Part shown: positions 14,524 through 21,125 of the stretch, piece after piece
Numbering within the stretch: position 1 is the stretch's first letter
Layout: each line of letters begins with the position of its first letter
Notes under the pieces: generated by a model
What the model was told of the DNA's origin: nothing
Seen by the model: the letters and a program-made list of their open reading frames with translations, nothing else
The model's database searches: none
Assembly (NCBI GenBank): GCA_964570325.1
Contig: CAZMXS010000075.1
Location: 1-23,873 of the forward strand
DNA: 23,873 nucleotides
From: CAZMXS01 sp964570325
GTDB taxonomy: Bacteria > Verrucomicrobiota > Kiritimatiellia > CAIQIC01 > CAZMXS01
Direction of reading: 5' to 3'
Translations under genes and position numbers: made by a program

Positions 14524-15651
14524 ATGCCCGGCCTTTACGTCCACGTCCCGTTCTGCGCTCGCAAATGTCGCTATTGTGATTTCTATTCGCTGCCGTTTGG
14601 GCCGGACCAGGCGGGCCGCATGGCTCGCTACCTGGCAGCCCTCGAGCGCGAATTGGCGCGCCTGCCGGCCGATTTCGTTCCGGACACGGTTTACATCGGC
14701 GGCGGCACGCCGACGTATTTGGAAGCCGCGCGCCTGCAAAGATTGCTTGAATTGGTGGCCGCGCGTGTTTCCCCTGCCGCCTTGCGCGAATGGACGATCG
14801 AAGCCAACCCCGGAACATTGACAGCGGAGAAAGTCAGCCTGTTGAGACGTTGGGGCGTCAATCGCGTCTCGGTGGGGGTGCAATCGTTTGATCAACACAA
14901 CCTTGGGTTTCTTGGGCGGGCGCATACGCCGGCCGATGCCCGCGCGGCGTATGCAATGCTGCGCGCGGAAGGGTTTGATAACCTCGGCTTGGATTTGATG
15001 TTCGCGATTCCAGGCGTGGGGCCGGAAAGTCTGGCTGCCGATCTTGACGCCGTGGAAAGCCTGGCCCCGGAACATGTGGCCTGGTACGCGCTGATTTTCG
15101 AGCCGGGTACGCCGCTTGCGGCGGCGCGCTCCGCGGGCCGCGTGCGCGAGGTGGAGGATGACGCGCAGCGCGCGCAGTTCGATTTGATCCGGCGCCGTCT
15201 GGCGCAGATCGGTTACCGCCATTATGAGATCTCCAATTTCGCGCGGCCGGGCCGCGCGTGCCGCCACAATCTCCTGTATTGGAGCGGCGGCGAATATATC
15301 GGGGTGGGGCCGGCGGCTCACTCGCACTGGCGCGGCCGGCGTTATGGCAATATATGCGATCTGGATGAGTATTGCGCCCGGCTGGAAAGCGGCGCGGCCG
15401 CGCCGGATTTTGTGGAACAGTTGGCGCCGGAAGCCAAGGCGCGCGAGACCTTGGTTATGGCCCTGCGGCAATTGGACGGCGTGGCGCGGGAATGGTTTCA
15501 GCGGGCCACGGGTTATGACTATCGGCAATTGTGCGGTCCGACCATTGACCGATTGATTATGGATGGTTGGCTGGCGGAGGATGGGGAACGACTGCGGCTG
15601 ACCGAGTCGGGATTATTTGTCAGCGATGCGGTGTTCCGTGAGCTGGTGTAA
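14524..15651 (+). CDS. hemW: HemW-like radical SAM heme chaperone
   Basis: This 375-residue protein is of the HemW family, formerly annotated as oxygen-independent coproporphyrinogen III oxidase. The radical SAM cluster motif CARKCRYCDF places the three Cys at 11, 15 and 18. It is followed by YIGGGTPTYL (SAM-binding glycines), IEANPGTL, RVSVGVQSFD, LGLDLMFAIPG and RHNLLYWSGGEYIGVGPAAHS, then the HemW C-terminal domain (RETLVMALRQLDGV). The family binds heme and delivers it to respiratory enzymes and does not carry out decarboxylation. Length fits HemW at about 380. There is no Shine-Dalgarno right before ATG 14524, but the 6-nt distance from the previous stop suggests coupled translation. It is convergent with the SprA-like gene, only 21 nt away. 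Confidence 0.92.
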   Translation: MPGLYVHVPFCARKCRYCDFYSLPFGPDQAGRMARYLAALERELARLPADFVPDTVYIGGGTPTYLEAARLQRLLELVAARVSPAALREWTIEANPGTLTAEKVSLLRRWGVNRVSVGVQSFDQHNLGFLGRAHTPADARAAYAMLRAEGFDNLGLDLMFAIPGVGPESLAADLDAVESLAPEHVAWYALIFEPGTPLAAARSAGRVREVEDDAQRAQFDLIRRRLAQIGYRHYEISNFARPGRACRHNLLYWSGGEYIGVGPAAHSHWRGRRYGNICDLDEYCARLESGAAAPDFVEQLAPEAKARETLVMALRQLDGVAREWFQRATGYDYRQLCGPTIDRLIMDGWLAEDGERLRLTESGLFVSDAVFRELV

Positions 15652-15672
15652 TCCAGTCTGCGCGGCGGCGAT

Positions 15673-16326
15673 TCACGGCCCGACCCACTTGGGTTCGGTC
15701 ACTTGGCGCCGCAGGGCTTTGCGCTCCATTTCGGCGGCGGAGTCGGCGGCGGCCAGATCGGCGCGCGACGGCTCGCCGGTTGCCAGCGCGGCGGCGCGCA
15801 CGGTGCGGGCCTGCTGGACGGCGGCTTCTGGCGTGGATGCGACGGCGGCGCGTACTTCGGTTGTGCCGCCGATCGCGTAAGCTCGGCCATCCGGGCCGAT
15901 CTGGTAGTGGAAGGTGACGGCGCCGGCATAGGGGCCCAGCGCGGCGACATGCTGCATCTCGTGCTGGCGCACCTCGGTGTCGCGTTGCCGCAAACGCTGG
16001 ATCAGTTCCTGGTCTTCCGCGCTCAAGGCGCCGGTGGTGAGCGTCTCGCTGGCGAGCGCATGGTGCTGCAAGATGTCATCCTTGGAATAGGCGGCCTTTT
16101 CCGCCGGGCCGCGTAGTTCCAGCCGGACGGCCGGGCCGGTGTCGCGGCGGGCGGCATTTTTTTCCTCATTCGCGTTCTCGCGAGACTGGTTTTCGGGGTG
16201 CTCGACGGCTTTGACCGGCTCCGCCGCGCGCTGGTGCGCCTGTTCCATCAGCATCTGCTGATAGAAATCCGCCAGTCGGGATTCTTCCTTTTGCGGCTCT
16301 TCCGGTATGGGCAGTATAGACTTCAT
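15673..16326 (-). CDS. SprA-related putative metalloprotease (CJM1_0395 family)
   Basis: This 217-residue protein has two parts. A charged, disordered-looking N-terminal half (about 1-100) is rich in Glu, Gln and Ala. A C-terminal SprA-related domain has RQRDTEVRQHEMQHVAALG, holding the zinc-protease-like HExxH as H122-E-M-Q-H126, then YQIGPDGRAYAIGGTTEV, and PSRADLAAADSAAEMERKA near the end. The conserved pattern (HExxH, G-P-D-G, P-S-x-x-D) fits the family closely. Protease activity is predicted from the motif, not proven for the family. There is no signal peptide. Start ATG 16326 has AGGTG about 7 nt upstream. A terminator lies between it and the upstream coiled-coil gene, so it is likely transcribed separately. 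Confidence 0.82.
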   Translation of the reverse strand: MKSILPIPEEPQKEESRLADFYQQMLMEQAHQRAAEPVKAVEHPENQSRENANEEKNAARRDTGPAVRLELRGPAEKAAYSKDDILQHHALASETLTTGALSAEDQELIQRLRQRDTEVRQHEMQHVAALGPYAGAVTFHYQIGPDGRAYAIGGTTEVRAAVASTPEAAVQQARTVRAAALATGEPSRADLAAADSAAEMERKALRRQVTEPKWVGP

Positions 16327-16380
16327 ATTGACACCTGTTACTTCCCATTCATGCCATCGGCCGGTCGAATTAAAACTTAA

Positions 16381-16417
16381 ACGAAAACGCCCGGTTCGGT
16401 GTCGGCCGGACCGGGCG
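16381..16417 (-). terminator. intrinsic terminator of the coiled-coil gene
   Basis: A 12-bp stem (16388-16399 with 16406-16417, one G-T pair, 6-nt loop) is followed on the minus strand by TTTTCGTTT. It lies 19 nt past the stop of the small gene at 16436 and is a strong Rho-independent terminator. Confidence 0.8.
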
Positions 16418-16435
16418 CGCGATACAGCCGGTGAG

Positions 16436-16648
16436 CTATTGACCGGCGGCCAGTTCCTGTTCCAATTTTTTTAGTTCCTGCTGGAGTTTCTTTTTCTTTT
16501 CGTCGAAGGAGACCATCAGGCGGGTGTCATTGGCATCCTCAATCGGCCGTTCCGCAGTTTGCATTTGTTTGGCCGTTATTTCTTCCAACTGCTGTTTAAG
16601 ATGCTTGATCTTTTTCTCGATCATCGCTCGCTTCATATTGAATGGCAT
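16436..16648 (-). CDS. small coiled-coil protein of unknown function
   Basis: This 70-residue product is almost entirely charged helix: KKIKHLKQQLEEITAKQMQ at residues 13-31, and KKKLQQELKKLEQELAAGQ at the C-terminus. The two coiled-coil segments are joined by a short break (PIEDANDTRLMVSF), which suggests a helical hairpin. I do not recognise a family. The open frame extends to 16750, but MPFNMKR at 16648 has AAAGGGGG about 8 nt upstream and a promoter at the matching distance, whereas the longer form has neither. A promoter and an intrinsic terminator flank it, so it is a single-gene unit and likely real. It could be a structural or partner protein. Confidence 0.7.
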   Translation of the reverse strand: MPFNMKRAMIEKKIKHLKQQLEEITAKQMQTAERPIEDANDTRLMVSFDEKKKKLQQELKKLEQELAAGQ

Positions 16649-16668
16649 GCGCGTAACCCCCTTTCTAG

Positions 16669-16712
16669 TTGTGTGATTTGATATTACACAATAAGGACAT
16701 ACCGCATGACAA
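16669..16712 (-). promoter_or_regulatory. promoter with 23-bp operator-like palindrome
   Basis: On the minus strand TTGTCA (16712-16707), 18 bp, then TGTAAT (16688-16683), each five of six with consensus; RNA would start near 16676. A near-perfect inverted repeat (TTGTGTGA at 16669-16676, TTACACAA at 16684-16691, one mismatch per arm) covers the -10 box and the start point, where a repressor would act. No regulator gene is next to it. Confidence 0.6.
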
Positions 16713-16781
16713 GCGGGCAATATCGGGCTGTGTTGCCGGATGATGCTCAATGCACGGAGGGGATGGAGGCTCCTATCGTTT

Positions 16782-17186
16782 TCAGATTTGAAATGTCGGG
16801 CGCCCGAGCAGTGAGAAGATAATAATACGCTCGCCGGTTGTGGTGCTGATGTCCGTGTGCAGGCTGCGAACGCCCTGACCGGTTATGTTCTGCACCAGAA
16901 CCTCCAGCAGGGGGCGGGCGTTTTCCAGCAACTCCATGCGCACCTGCTTAATAAGATTGCGGCCTTGGCCGGCGCTCTCGCTTTTGGCCAATTGTTTCTC
17001 CGCCGGTGTGAGCACGCCGCGCAACCGGACAATCACCAAGTCATCTATCAAGTATGTGCGGGCTTCTTCAGGCCCCCGGCCCATGTACTCGCGCTCGAAC
17101 TTGATAATGGCCTCGCTCAATTCCGCTTCGATCTCGCCCTTGGTCTTTGAGTGCGACCCGTGTTCCGGCCTTTTCGTCGTTGTCAT
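16782..17186 (-). CDS. MpsC / DUF2294 family protein
   Basis: This 134-residue protein matches the DUF2294 family (named MpsC after the staphylococcal membrane-potential-generating system) nearly end to end: KGEIEAELSEAIIKFEREYM at about 16-35, GRGPEEARTYLIDDLVIVRL, GVLTPAEKQLA, RNLIKQVRMELLENARPLLE, and SLHTDISTTTGERIIIFSL near the end. In staphylococci mpsABC supports sodium-dependent energisation of the membrane. The mpsA and mpsB partners are absent here, and DUF2294 proteins are often found alone in other bacteria, so the function in this organism is open. The start at 17186 has no Shine-Dalgarno, and its promoter would start RNA within about 4 nt of the ATG. Confidence 0.88.
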   Translation of the reverse strand: MTTTKRPEHGSHSKTKGEIEAELSEAIIKFEREYMGRGPEEARTYLIDDLVIVRLRGVLTPAEKQLAKSESAGQGRNLIKQVRMELLENARPLLEVLVQNITGQGVRSLHTDISTTTGERIIIFSLLGRPTFQI

Positions 17187-17196
17187 TTGCTGAAAC

Positions 17197-17226
17197 AGTG
17201 TAATCTTGCGGCACAGCGCAAGTCAA
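17197..17226 (-). promoter_or_regulatory. promoter of the MpsC-like gene
   Basis: TTGACT (17226-17221), 18 bp, then TACACT (17202-17197) on the minus strand. It overlaps the stop codon of the upstream MFS gene, so the MpsC-like gene can be expressed on its own. The predicted start point near 17190 leaves almost no 5' leader. Confidence 0.5.
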
Positions 17227-18392
17227 CCAACCGGGATGCGCGCCGCGACTTCCCGTTGGGTCCACGTGTATCCGGCGCCGATGCTCAAGACAAATATGGC
17301 CACAATCATGGGCGGGACATAGCTGGCTGTAAGATCAAAGAGATGTCCCCCTATCCATGGGCCAAGGGTTCCGGCCAGACCGTACGCCAGGAATACCAGA
17401 GGGTATATCTTCGCCACGGCGGCGGTGCCGAAATGCGCCGCAACCTGCGCGGCGTAGAGCACGAAACAGGCTCCGAAACCGAGCCCAACGAGGAGCGCGG
17501 CGACGAAGAAGCTCCAGGCCGAAACCCGCGCGCCCAGTAGAATGCCCAGCGCAACGCCAAGCAGGATCAAGGACAGAGGAATTGCCCGATAGCCGAGGCG
17601 ATCCGCAATCCAGCCCCAGCCGATGCGGCCCACGGTGTTGCCAATCGCCAGGAAGCTGATGGCCAGCATGGCCTCGCTGGCGGACAACCCTCCGTCCATG
17701 CCGATTGGCTTAAGATTCCCCACGACCAGCAGACCGGCGAATGTCCCGCAGAACATTCCAACGAACAATGATTTGAAGAAAGGATCCCCGAGCAGTTTTT
17801 TCTGCGCGGGAACGGCCGGGACACTCGCGGATGTTGTCACGGGCCTGAACAGGCATAGGGCCGCCGCACAGATGATCGCTCCGTAGACCCAGCCGATGGC
17901 GCGGAACATATTCAGAACCGACCATCCATCTCGGAGAAATCGGGACACAACGGAAGAGAGCAGTATCGCGCCCGCACCAAAGCCCGCGACGGCCACGCCG
18001 GTAACCAACCCCTTGTGGCGGGGGAACCACTGCACCGCCGTGGTCAGGGCCGCGACATAGCCAAAACCGATGCTCGCACCCGCCACCAGGCCGATGCCGC
18101 CAAGCAAAGCCGGGAACCATCCGTTTGCCTGGGCCGCCAACAGGTATCCTGCCGTGAACAAGAGCCCGCCCAGCAGTCCTACACGGCGCGCGCCCCATCG
18201 AGCCAGCAGGCACCCGGCAAGGACCATGGCGATGGTGAACGACGCGATGGTCAGGCCGAAAACAATTTGTGTTTGAGCGGTGCTGAAACCGTATTCGCTT
18301 CTCAAGACCGGCACAAAGGCGCTCCAAGCATATACACCGCCCAAACAGGTTTGGATGAGCACCGCTGCCGGCAGGATAAACATCCGTTTCAT
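17223..18392 (-). CDS. MFS transporter, oxalate:formate antiporter (OFA/OxlT) type
   Basis: This 389-residue inner-membrane transporter has 12 predicted helices. Helix 1 reads LIQTCLGGVYAWSAFVPVL, the typical opening of OFA-family members. LARWGARRVGLLGG is the loop 2-3 motif, AVQWFPRHKGLVTGVAVAGFGAGA (helices 4-5) is characteristic of OxlT-like carriers, and GRIGWGWIADRLGYR is the loop 8-9 motif. OFA proteins exchange small organic acids such as oxalate/formate or move pyruvate or lactate; the substrate cannot be read off. ATG 18392 begins with the conserved MKRMF. An AAAGGAG lies about 12 nt upstream, slightly far. It is followed by the MpsC-like gene on the same strand, which has its own promoter. 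Confidence 0.88.
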   Translation of the reverse strand: MKRMFILPAAVLIQTCLGGVYAWSAFVPVLRSEYGFSTAQTQIVFGLTIASFTIAMVLAGCLLARWGARRVGLLGGLLFTAGYLLAAQANGWFPALLGGIGLVAGASIGFGYVAALTTAVQWFPRHKGLVTGVAVAGFGAGAILLSSVVSRFLRDGWSVLNMFRAIGWVYGAIICAAALCLFRPVTTSASVPAVPAQKKLLGDPFFKSLFVGMFCGTFAGLLVVGNLKPIGMDGGLSASEAMLAISFLAIGNTVGRIGWGWIADRLGYRAIPLSLILLGVALGILLGARVSAWSFFVAALLVGLGFGACFVLYAAQVAAHFGTAAVAKIYPLVFLAYGLAGTLGPWIGGHLFDLTASYVPPMIVAIFVLSIGAGYTWTQREVAARIPVG

Positions 18393-18500
18393 CGTTGAAT
18401 CATGCTCCTTTATCTATTCCATTTCACTGGCGGCCGGGCGCCGGCTTAACCGTCTACTGGCCCTGCCTGGAGTGGACGGTTGGTCGACGCGCTTCTTCCG

Positions 18501-18663
18501 TTATTTGCCGGCGATATTGTTTCCGGCGCGCTTGGGATCTGCGTCGTTGAGCGCCAGCATGACCGCAGTCAACCGGCCCGCGTTCTTCGCCTCTGTCTTC
18601 CCGGTGAAAACGGTCGCGACGCAAAACGTCCGCCGCTTTCGGCAGGTGTTTGGGGTCAGTCAC
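18501..18663 (-). pseudogene. small ORF that appears frameshifted
   Basis: Six nt after gmhB, a GTG at 18663 opens VTDPKHLPKAADVLRRDRFH in one frame. After about 20 codons that frame becomes Arg- and Gln-rich with poor codon use. The neighbouring frame becomes coding-like (GKTEAKNAGRLTAVMLALND, then ADPKRAGNNIAGK) and ends at TAA 18501-18503. Its third positions are GC-rich, as in real genes here. Joining the two frames near 18600, by a sequencing error, a mutation or programmed shifting at TTTT, gives a protein of about 53 residues. I do not recognise a family. The rest of the gap to the MFS gene at 18392 shows nothing clear. Confidence 0.3.
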
Positions 18664-18669
18664 TTCCCA

Positions 18670-19230
18670 TCACCATCTTTCCGCGCGCGTGAGAATCCAA
18701 TCCACCGCCTCCCGGATGCCCGGCAGAACCGTCTTGCCGGCCGGCAATTCGCCGCGATGTTTCTCGCCATGCCCGGTGAGCACGTAAAGGCCGATCGCTC
18801 CCGCCCGCTCGGCGAGCTCAACATCGTGGGGATGGTCGCCGATCACAAAGGAACGCCGCAGTTCCAGGCGATAGGTGCGGGCGGCCTGTGTCAGGAAGAA
18901 CGGTTGAGGTTTGATACAGCGACAACCGTCTTCCGGGCGATGAGGACAGCAGTAAACCTCAGCGATCAAAATCCCGGCCGTGCGCAGACGCGCGACCACG
19001 AACTCGTTGACGCGCTGCGCCTGGTCCCACGTAATCAATCCTTTGCCCACGCCCGATTGGTTCGTGACAATGAACAGGCGAAAGCGTTCCCGCAAGCGCT
19101 TCAAGGAAGCGAGGGTGTCGGGATAGAAGACCACCTCGTCCGGCTCGCGCAAGTGGCCGCGATCCTCGATCAGCGTGCCGTCGCGGTCCAGGAAGACGGC
19201 CCATGCTGTTTCCGCTGGGGGAGCGTTCAT
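18670..19230 (-). CDS. gmhB: D-glycero-D-manno-heptose 1,7-bisphosphate 7-phosphatase (GmhB-like HAD)
   Basis: This 186-residue HAD phosphatase should remove the 7-phosphate of heptose bisphosphate in the ADP-heptose pathway for LPS core or glycoprotein glycans. FLDRDGTLI (D15 nucleophile, D17 acid), IVTNQSGVGKG (motif II), CIKPQP (motif III Lys) and VIGDHPHDVELAERAGA (motif IV) are all present. The zinc loop typical of GmhB is seen as C95-P-H97 and C103-R-C105. Length equals E. coli GmhB at about 190. The frame is open to 19332, but ATG 19230 follows AAGGAAAGG at good spacing and begins the conserved domain. It overlaps the stop of a citrate-synthase-like remnant by 4 bases. The related histidinol phosphatases share this fold, but the Cys/His loop favours GmhB. 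Confidence 0.88.
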   Translation of the reverse strand: MNAPPAETAWAVFLDRDGTLIEDRGHLREPDEVVFYPDTLASLKRLRERFRLFIVTNQSGVGKGLITWDQAQRVNEFVVARLRTAGILIAEVYCCPHRPEDGCRCIKPQPFFLTQAARTYRLELRRSFVIGDHPHDVELAERAGAIGLYVLTGHGEKHRGELPAGKTVLPGIREAVDWILTRAERW

Positions 19231-19370
19231 TTCCTTTCCTTCATTGGCGCGTAGTGAGTCAGCGTCGGGCCGGTGTAGATTTGCCGGGGGCGGTAAAATG
19301 CGGGTGCCGGGCTGGTTTGCATTGAGTGCCATTCTGACATTGGACTCATCCTTTGCGCTGTGCCGAACAT
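19227..19370 (-). pseudogene. C-terminal remnant of citrate synthase
   Basis: This frame is shorter than usual annotation cut-offs. From ATG 19370 it gives 47 residues: MFGTAQRMSPMSEWHSMQ, then FYRPRQIYTGP, and HYAPMKERK before TGA. RPRQ-I/L-YTG is the hallmark end of GltA-type citrate synthases, and the preceding F-x-x-A and W-x-x-M positions also align without gaps to the last helix of those enzymes. The catalytic domain is absent; immediately upstream is the T-run of a terminator. The stop overlaps gmhB in ATGA, which suggests a former gltA-gmhB operon broken by rearrangement. Alternatively it is a small gene resembling this tail. Confidence 0.45.
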
Positions 19371-19415
19371 TAAAGAAAAAAGGCCAGCACAGCCTTTGCC
19401 AGGCTGTCGCTGACC
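19371..19415 (-). terminator. strong intrinsic terminator
   Basis: On the minus strand the arm GGTCAGCGACAGCC (19415-19402) pairs with GGCTGTGCTGGCC (19394-19382) with one bulged base and a 7-nt loop. TTTTTTCTTTA (19381-19371) follows. This is the best Rho-independent terminator in the window and lies upstream of gmhB, so it is either the end of a small RNA or an attenuator. Confidence 0.85.
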
Positions 19416-19492
19416 TTGCGCCTCAAAAAGCCACCCGCTGCGCGGATCGCCTTCAACTCACAATATCAACGCTCGAACCACTACCGATTGTG
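19371..19492 (-). ncRNA. candidate small RNA or attenuated leader of about 120 nt
   Basis: A near-ideal promoter (19527-19499) predicts RNA starting near 19492, and a strong intrinsic terminator ends it near 19371. Inside, CACAAT at the 5' end can pair with ATTGTG about 22 nt later, and ATCCGC-GCA-GCGGGT forms a 6-bp hairpin, so a structured RNA is likely. A 28-codon frame with good codon use (beginning TTG, containing KVSDSLAKAVLAFFL) also crosses the terminator, so a peptide cannot be excluded. I do not recognise a known RNA family. It could be free-standing or a riboswitch/attenuator controlling gmhB. Confidence 0.5.
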
Positions 19493-19498
19493 ACGGCG

Positions 19499-19527
19499 TA
19501 TATAGCGCGGCTGATGGTGGCTGTCAA
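19499..19527 (-). promoter_or_regulatory. strong sigma70-like promoter
   Basis: A perfect TTGACA (19527-19522), 17 bp, then TATATA (19504-19499) on the minus strand. It is the closest match to the vegetative consensus seen in this window and points into the candidate small RNA and gmhB. Confidence 0.7.
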
Positions 19528-19773
19528 CAAGGATGGATTGGTTTTTCAGTTCCAGCATTGATTATGGGACACGCTTCCCGGCGCGTACCGGCCACCAGGC
19601 GGCTGGGGTCGTGGCCCGTAAACCAGTCGCTTTTACGCTTATGCGTGGCGCGGCAGCATTAGATCCCGCACTGGAGCAGATTTCCTCAATATATATAGTG
19701 GCTTCCAAAATAAAGGAGTCGGTTGTGGCGCGCGCTTGAAAACTTGACGGACTAGCAGCGGACTTCCATCCTG
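19528..19773. other. divergent intergenic region with no recognisable gene
   Basis: This region lies between the minus-strand promoter and the permease. It holds an AT-rich run (AATATATATAG at 19688-19698). A good Shine-Dalgarno AAAGGAG (19712-19718) is followed only by a 10-codon frame from TTG 19723 (MWRALENLTD, stop at 19755). No promoter pair for the downstream operon is convincing. Open frames on both strands here have no family resemblance. Confidence 0.4.
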
Positions 19774-21096
19774 ATGGCCGGAATGCGTCCAATGCAACGA
19801 GCTGGGTTGAATGGAAATCACCGGGGGCCCTTTCCCATCCTGACGTCTATCTTTCTGGTGACAGGTACCATGGTGGGGGTTGGTATGTTGGCGGTGCCGG
19901 TTTTTTTGGGTCTGGCTGGGTTCCAGCCCGGCTTGGTGTCTCTTTTGGGAACCGCCTTATTGGTTTGGACTGCCGGCTATGCATTGGCGGAACGGGTTAT
20001 GGACTATCGCAATGAGCGCCTTGACTTGTCCGCATTGTTCCAAGCTGATTTGGGTGTCTGCGTCCGCTGGTTGATCATACCGATTTACCTGTTGCTGTTT
20101 TATGCTCTGCTGACCGCCTATTTGGTTGGCGCCGCCCAAACGCTGGCGGAACTCATGCCGATACACCCCTTTCCCGTCCTGGTTTGGTTGCTGATCGCTT
20201 TCTTTTGTGCTTCCCTCGTTTTTTTATTCGGACAACTTGTGCTGCTGCGTTGGAATGGCGTGCTGGTTACGGCCATGCTGATCGCTTTTGCGATTTTATT
20301 GATGGTTTCAGCCCGACATATGGAAGCCATCCGCTTGGCATCGCATCGCTGGAGCGTTCTGCCGCTGACGATCCCGCCGCTCTGCTGCGCGTTTGCCTAT
20401 CATAATGTCATTCCCTTGGTCTGCCGTGCGCAACAATGGGGCCGGCTTCGAGTGCATGGGGTCTTATCGGCCGGACTGGCGCTGGCTTTGCTGATGACTA
20501 CCGCTTGGTTTACAGTGGTGGCCGGTTCGCTGCCGCTGACCGATCCTGCCGGCGGACCTTCCCTGTCAGAGGCCTATGGTCAGGGGTATCCGGCCACTGT
20601 GCCGCTTGCCCGACTATTGCAGTCGCCTGCCATTACGATTTCGGGACTGGTGTTTTCGCTGCTGGCCATTCTCACCTCATATATCGGTGTTGGCGCCGCG
20701 CTTTGTTCTTTTTTGCGCGATGCCGCGCCTTTTTTTTGCGCGCCCCGCCGGGCCGGTTGGCTGTTTGCTGTTGTTTTTCTGCCGCCGCTCGCATTCGCGC
20801 TGTGCGAACCCGGCATCTTTCTTGATATGATCGAGCTGATTGGCGGCGTGGGCATGATCTTGCTGTTTGGCATCCTGCCCTTGCTGGCCTTTCTGCGACA
20901 CCGGGCCGCTGGACGCCCGCTGCTTCAGGCAGCCATTGCGTTGCCGTTGGCGCTATTCCTGGTTATTCTGATTGTCGAACTCGGCAAGGTGTCCGGCATA
21001 GTGCAGTTCGATCCGAATCGCGGGTGTGTGTTTAAAACAATACTGGAAAAGGAGGCCGGGCATACAATGGGGTGGTGGCTTGGCCTGCAGAACTGA
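19774..21096 (+). CDS. aromatic amino acid permease-like transporter (HAAAP family)
   Basis: This 440-residue inner-membrane protein has 11-12 predicted helices and resembles the TyrP/Mtr/TnaB group. FLVTGTMVGVGMLAVPVFLG in helix 1 corresponds to the GTMIGAGMLA signature. LLLFYALLTAYLVGAAQTL lies in helix 3, and CAFAYHNVIPLV matches the conserved FHNVVP element. ILTSYIGVGAALCSFLRD and the MIELIGGVGMILLFGILP region follow as in the family. It probably imports tryptophan, tyrosine or a related compound with protons. The start is uncertain: ATGs at 19774, 19783 and 19792 all lack a clear Shine-Dalgarno. It leads a closely spaced set of genes, the next starting 29 nt later, so its substrate may feed that pathway. 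Confidence 0.85.
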   Translation: MAGMRPMQRAGLNGNHRGPFPILTSIFLVTGTMVGVGMLAVPVFLGLAGFQPGLVSLLGTALLVWTAGYALAERVMDYRNERLDLSALFQADLGVCVRWLIIPIYLLLFYALLTAYLVGAAQTLAELMPIHPFPVLVWLLIAFFCASLVFLFGQLVLLRWNGVLVTAMLIAFAILLMVSARHMEAIRLASHRWSVLPLTIPPLCCAFAYHNVIPLVCRAQQWGRLRVHGVLSAGLALALLMTTAWFTVVAGSLPLTDPAGGPSLSEAYGQGYPATVPLARLLQSPAITISGLVFSLLAILTSYIGVGAALCSFLRDAAPFFCAPRRAGWLFAVVFLPPLAFALCEPGIFLDMIELIGGVGMILLFGILPLLAFLRHRAAGRPLLQAAIALPLALFLVILIVELGKVSGIVQFDPNRGCVFKTILEKEAGHTMGWWLGLQN

Positions 21097-21125
21097 TTTC
21101 ATAAGTCACAACAATTGGAGCGACC

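Noticed and set aside
19455..19492. tRNA-like fragment (GGTTCGA element) in the candidate small RNA
   Set aside because: No acceptor stem, anticodon arm or CCA end can be drawn around it.
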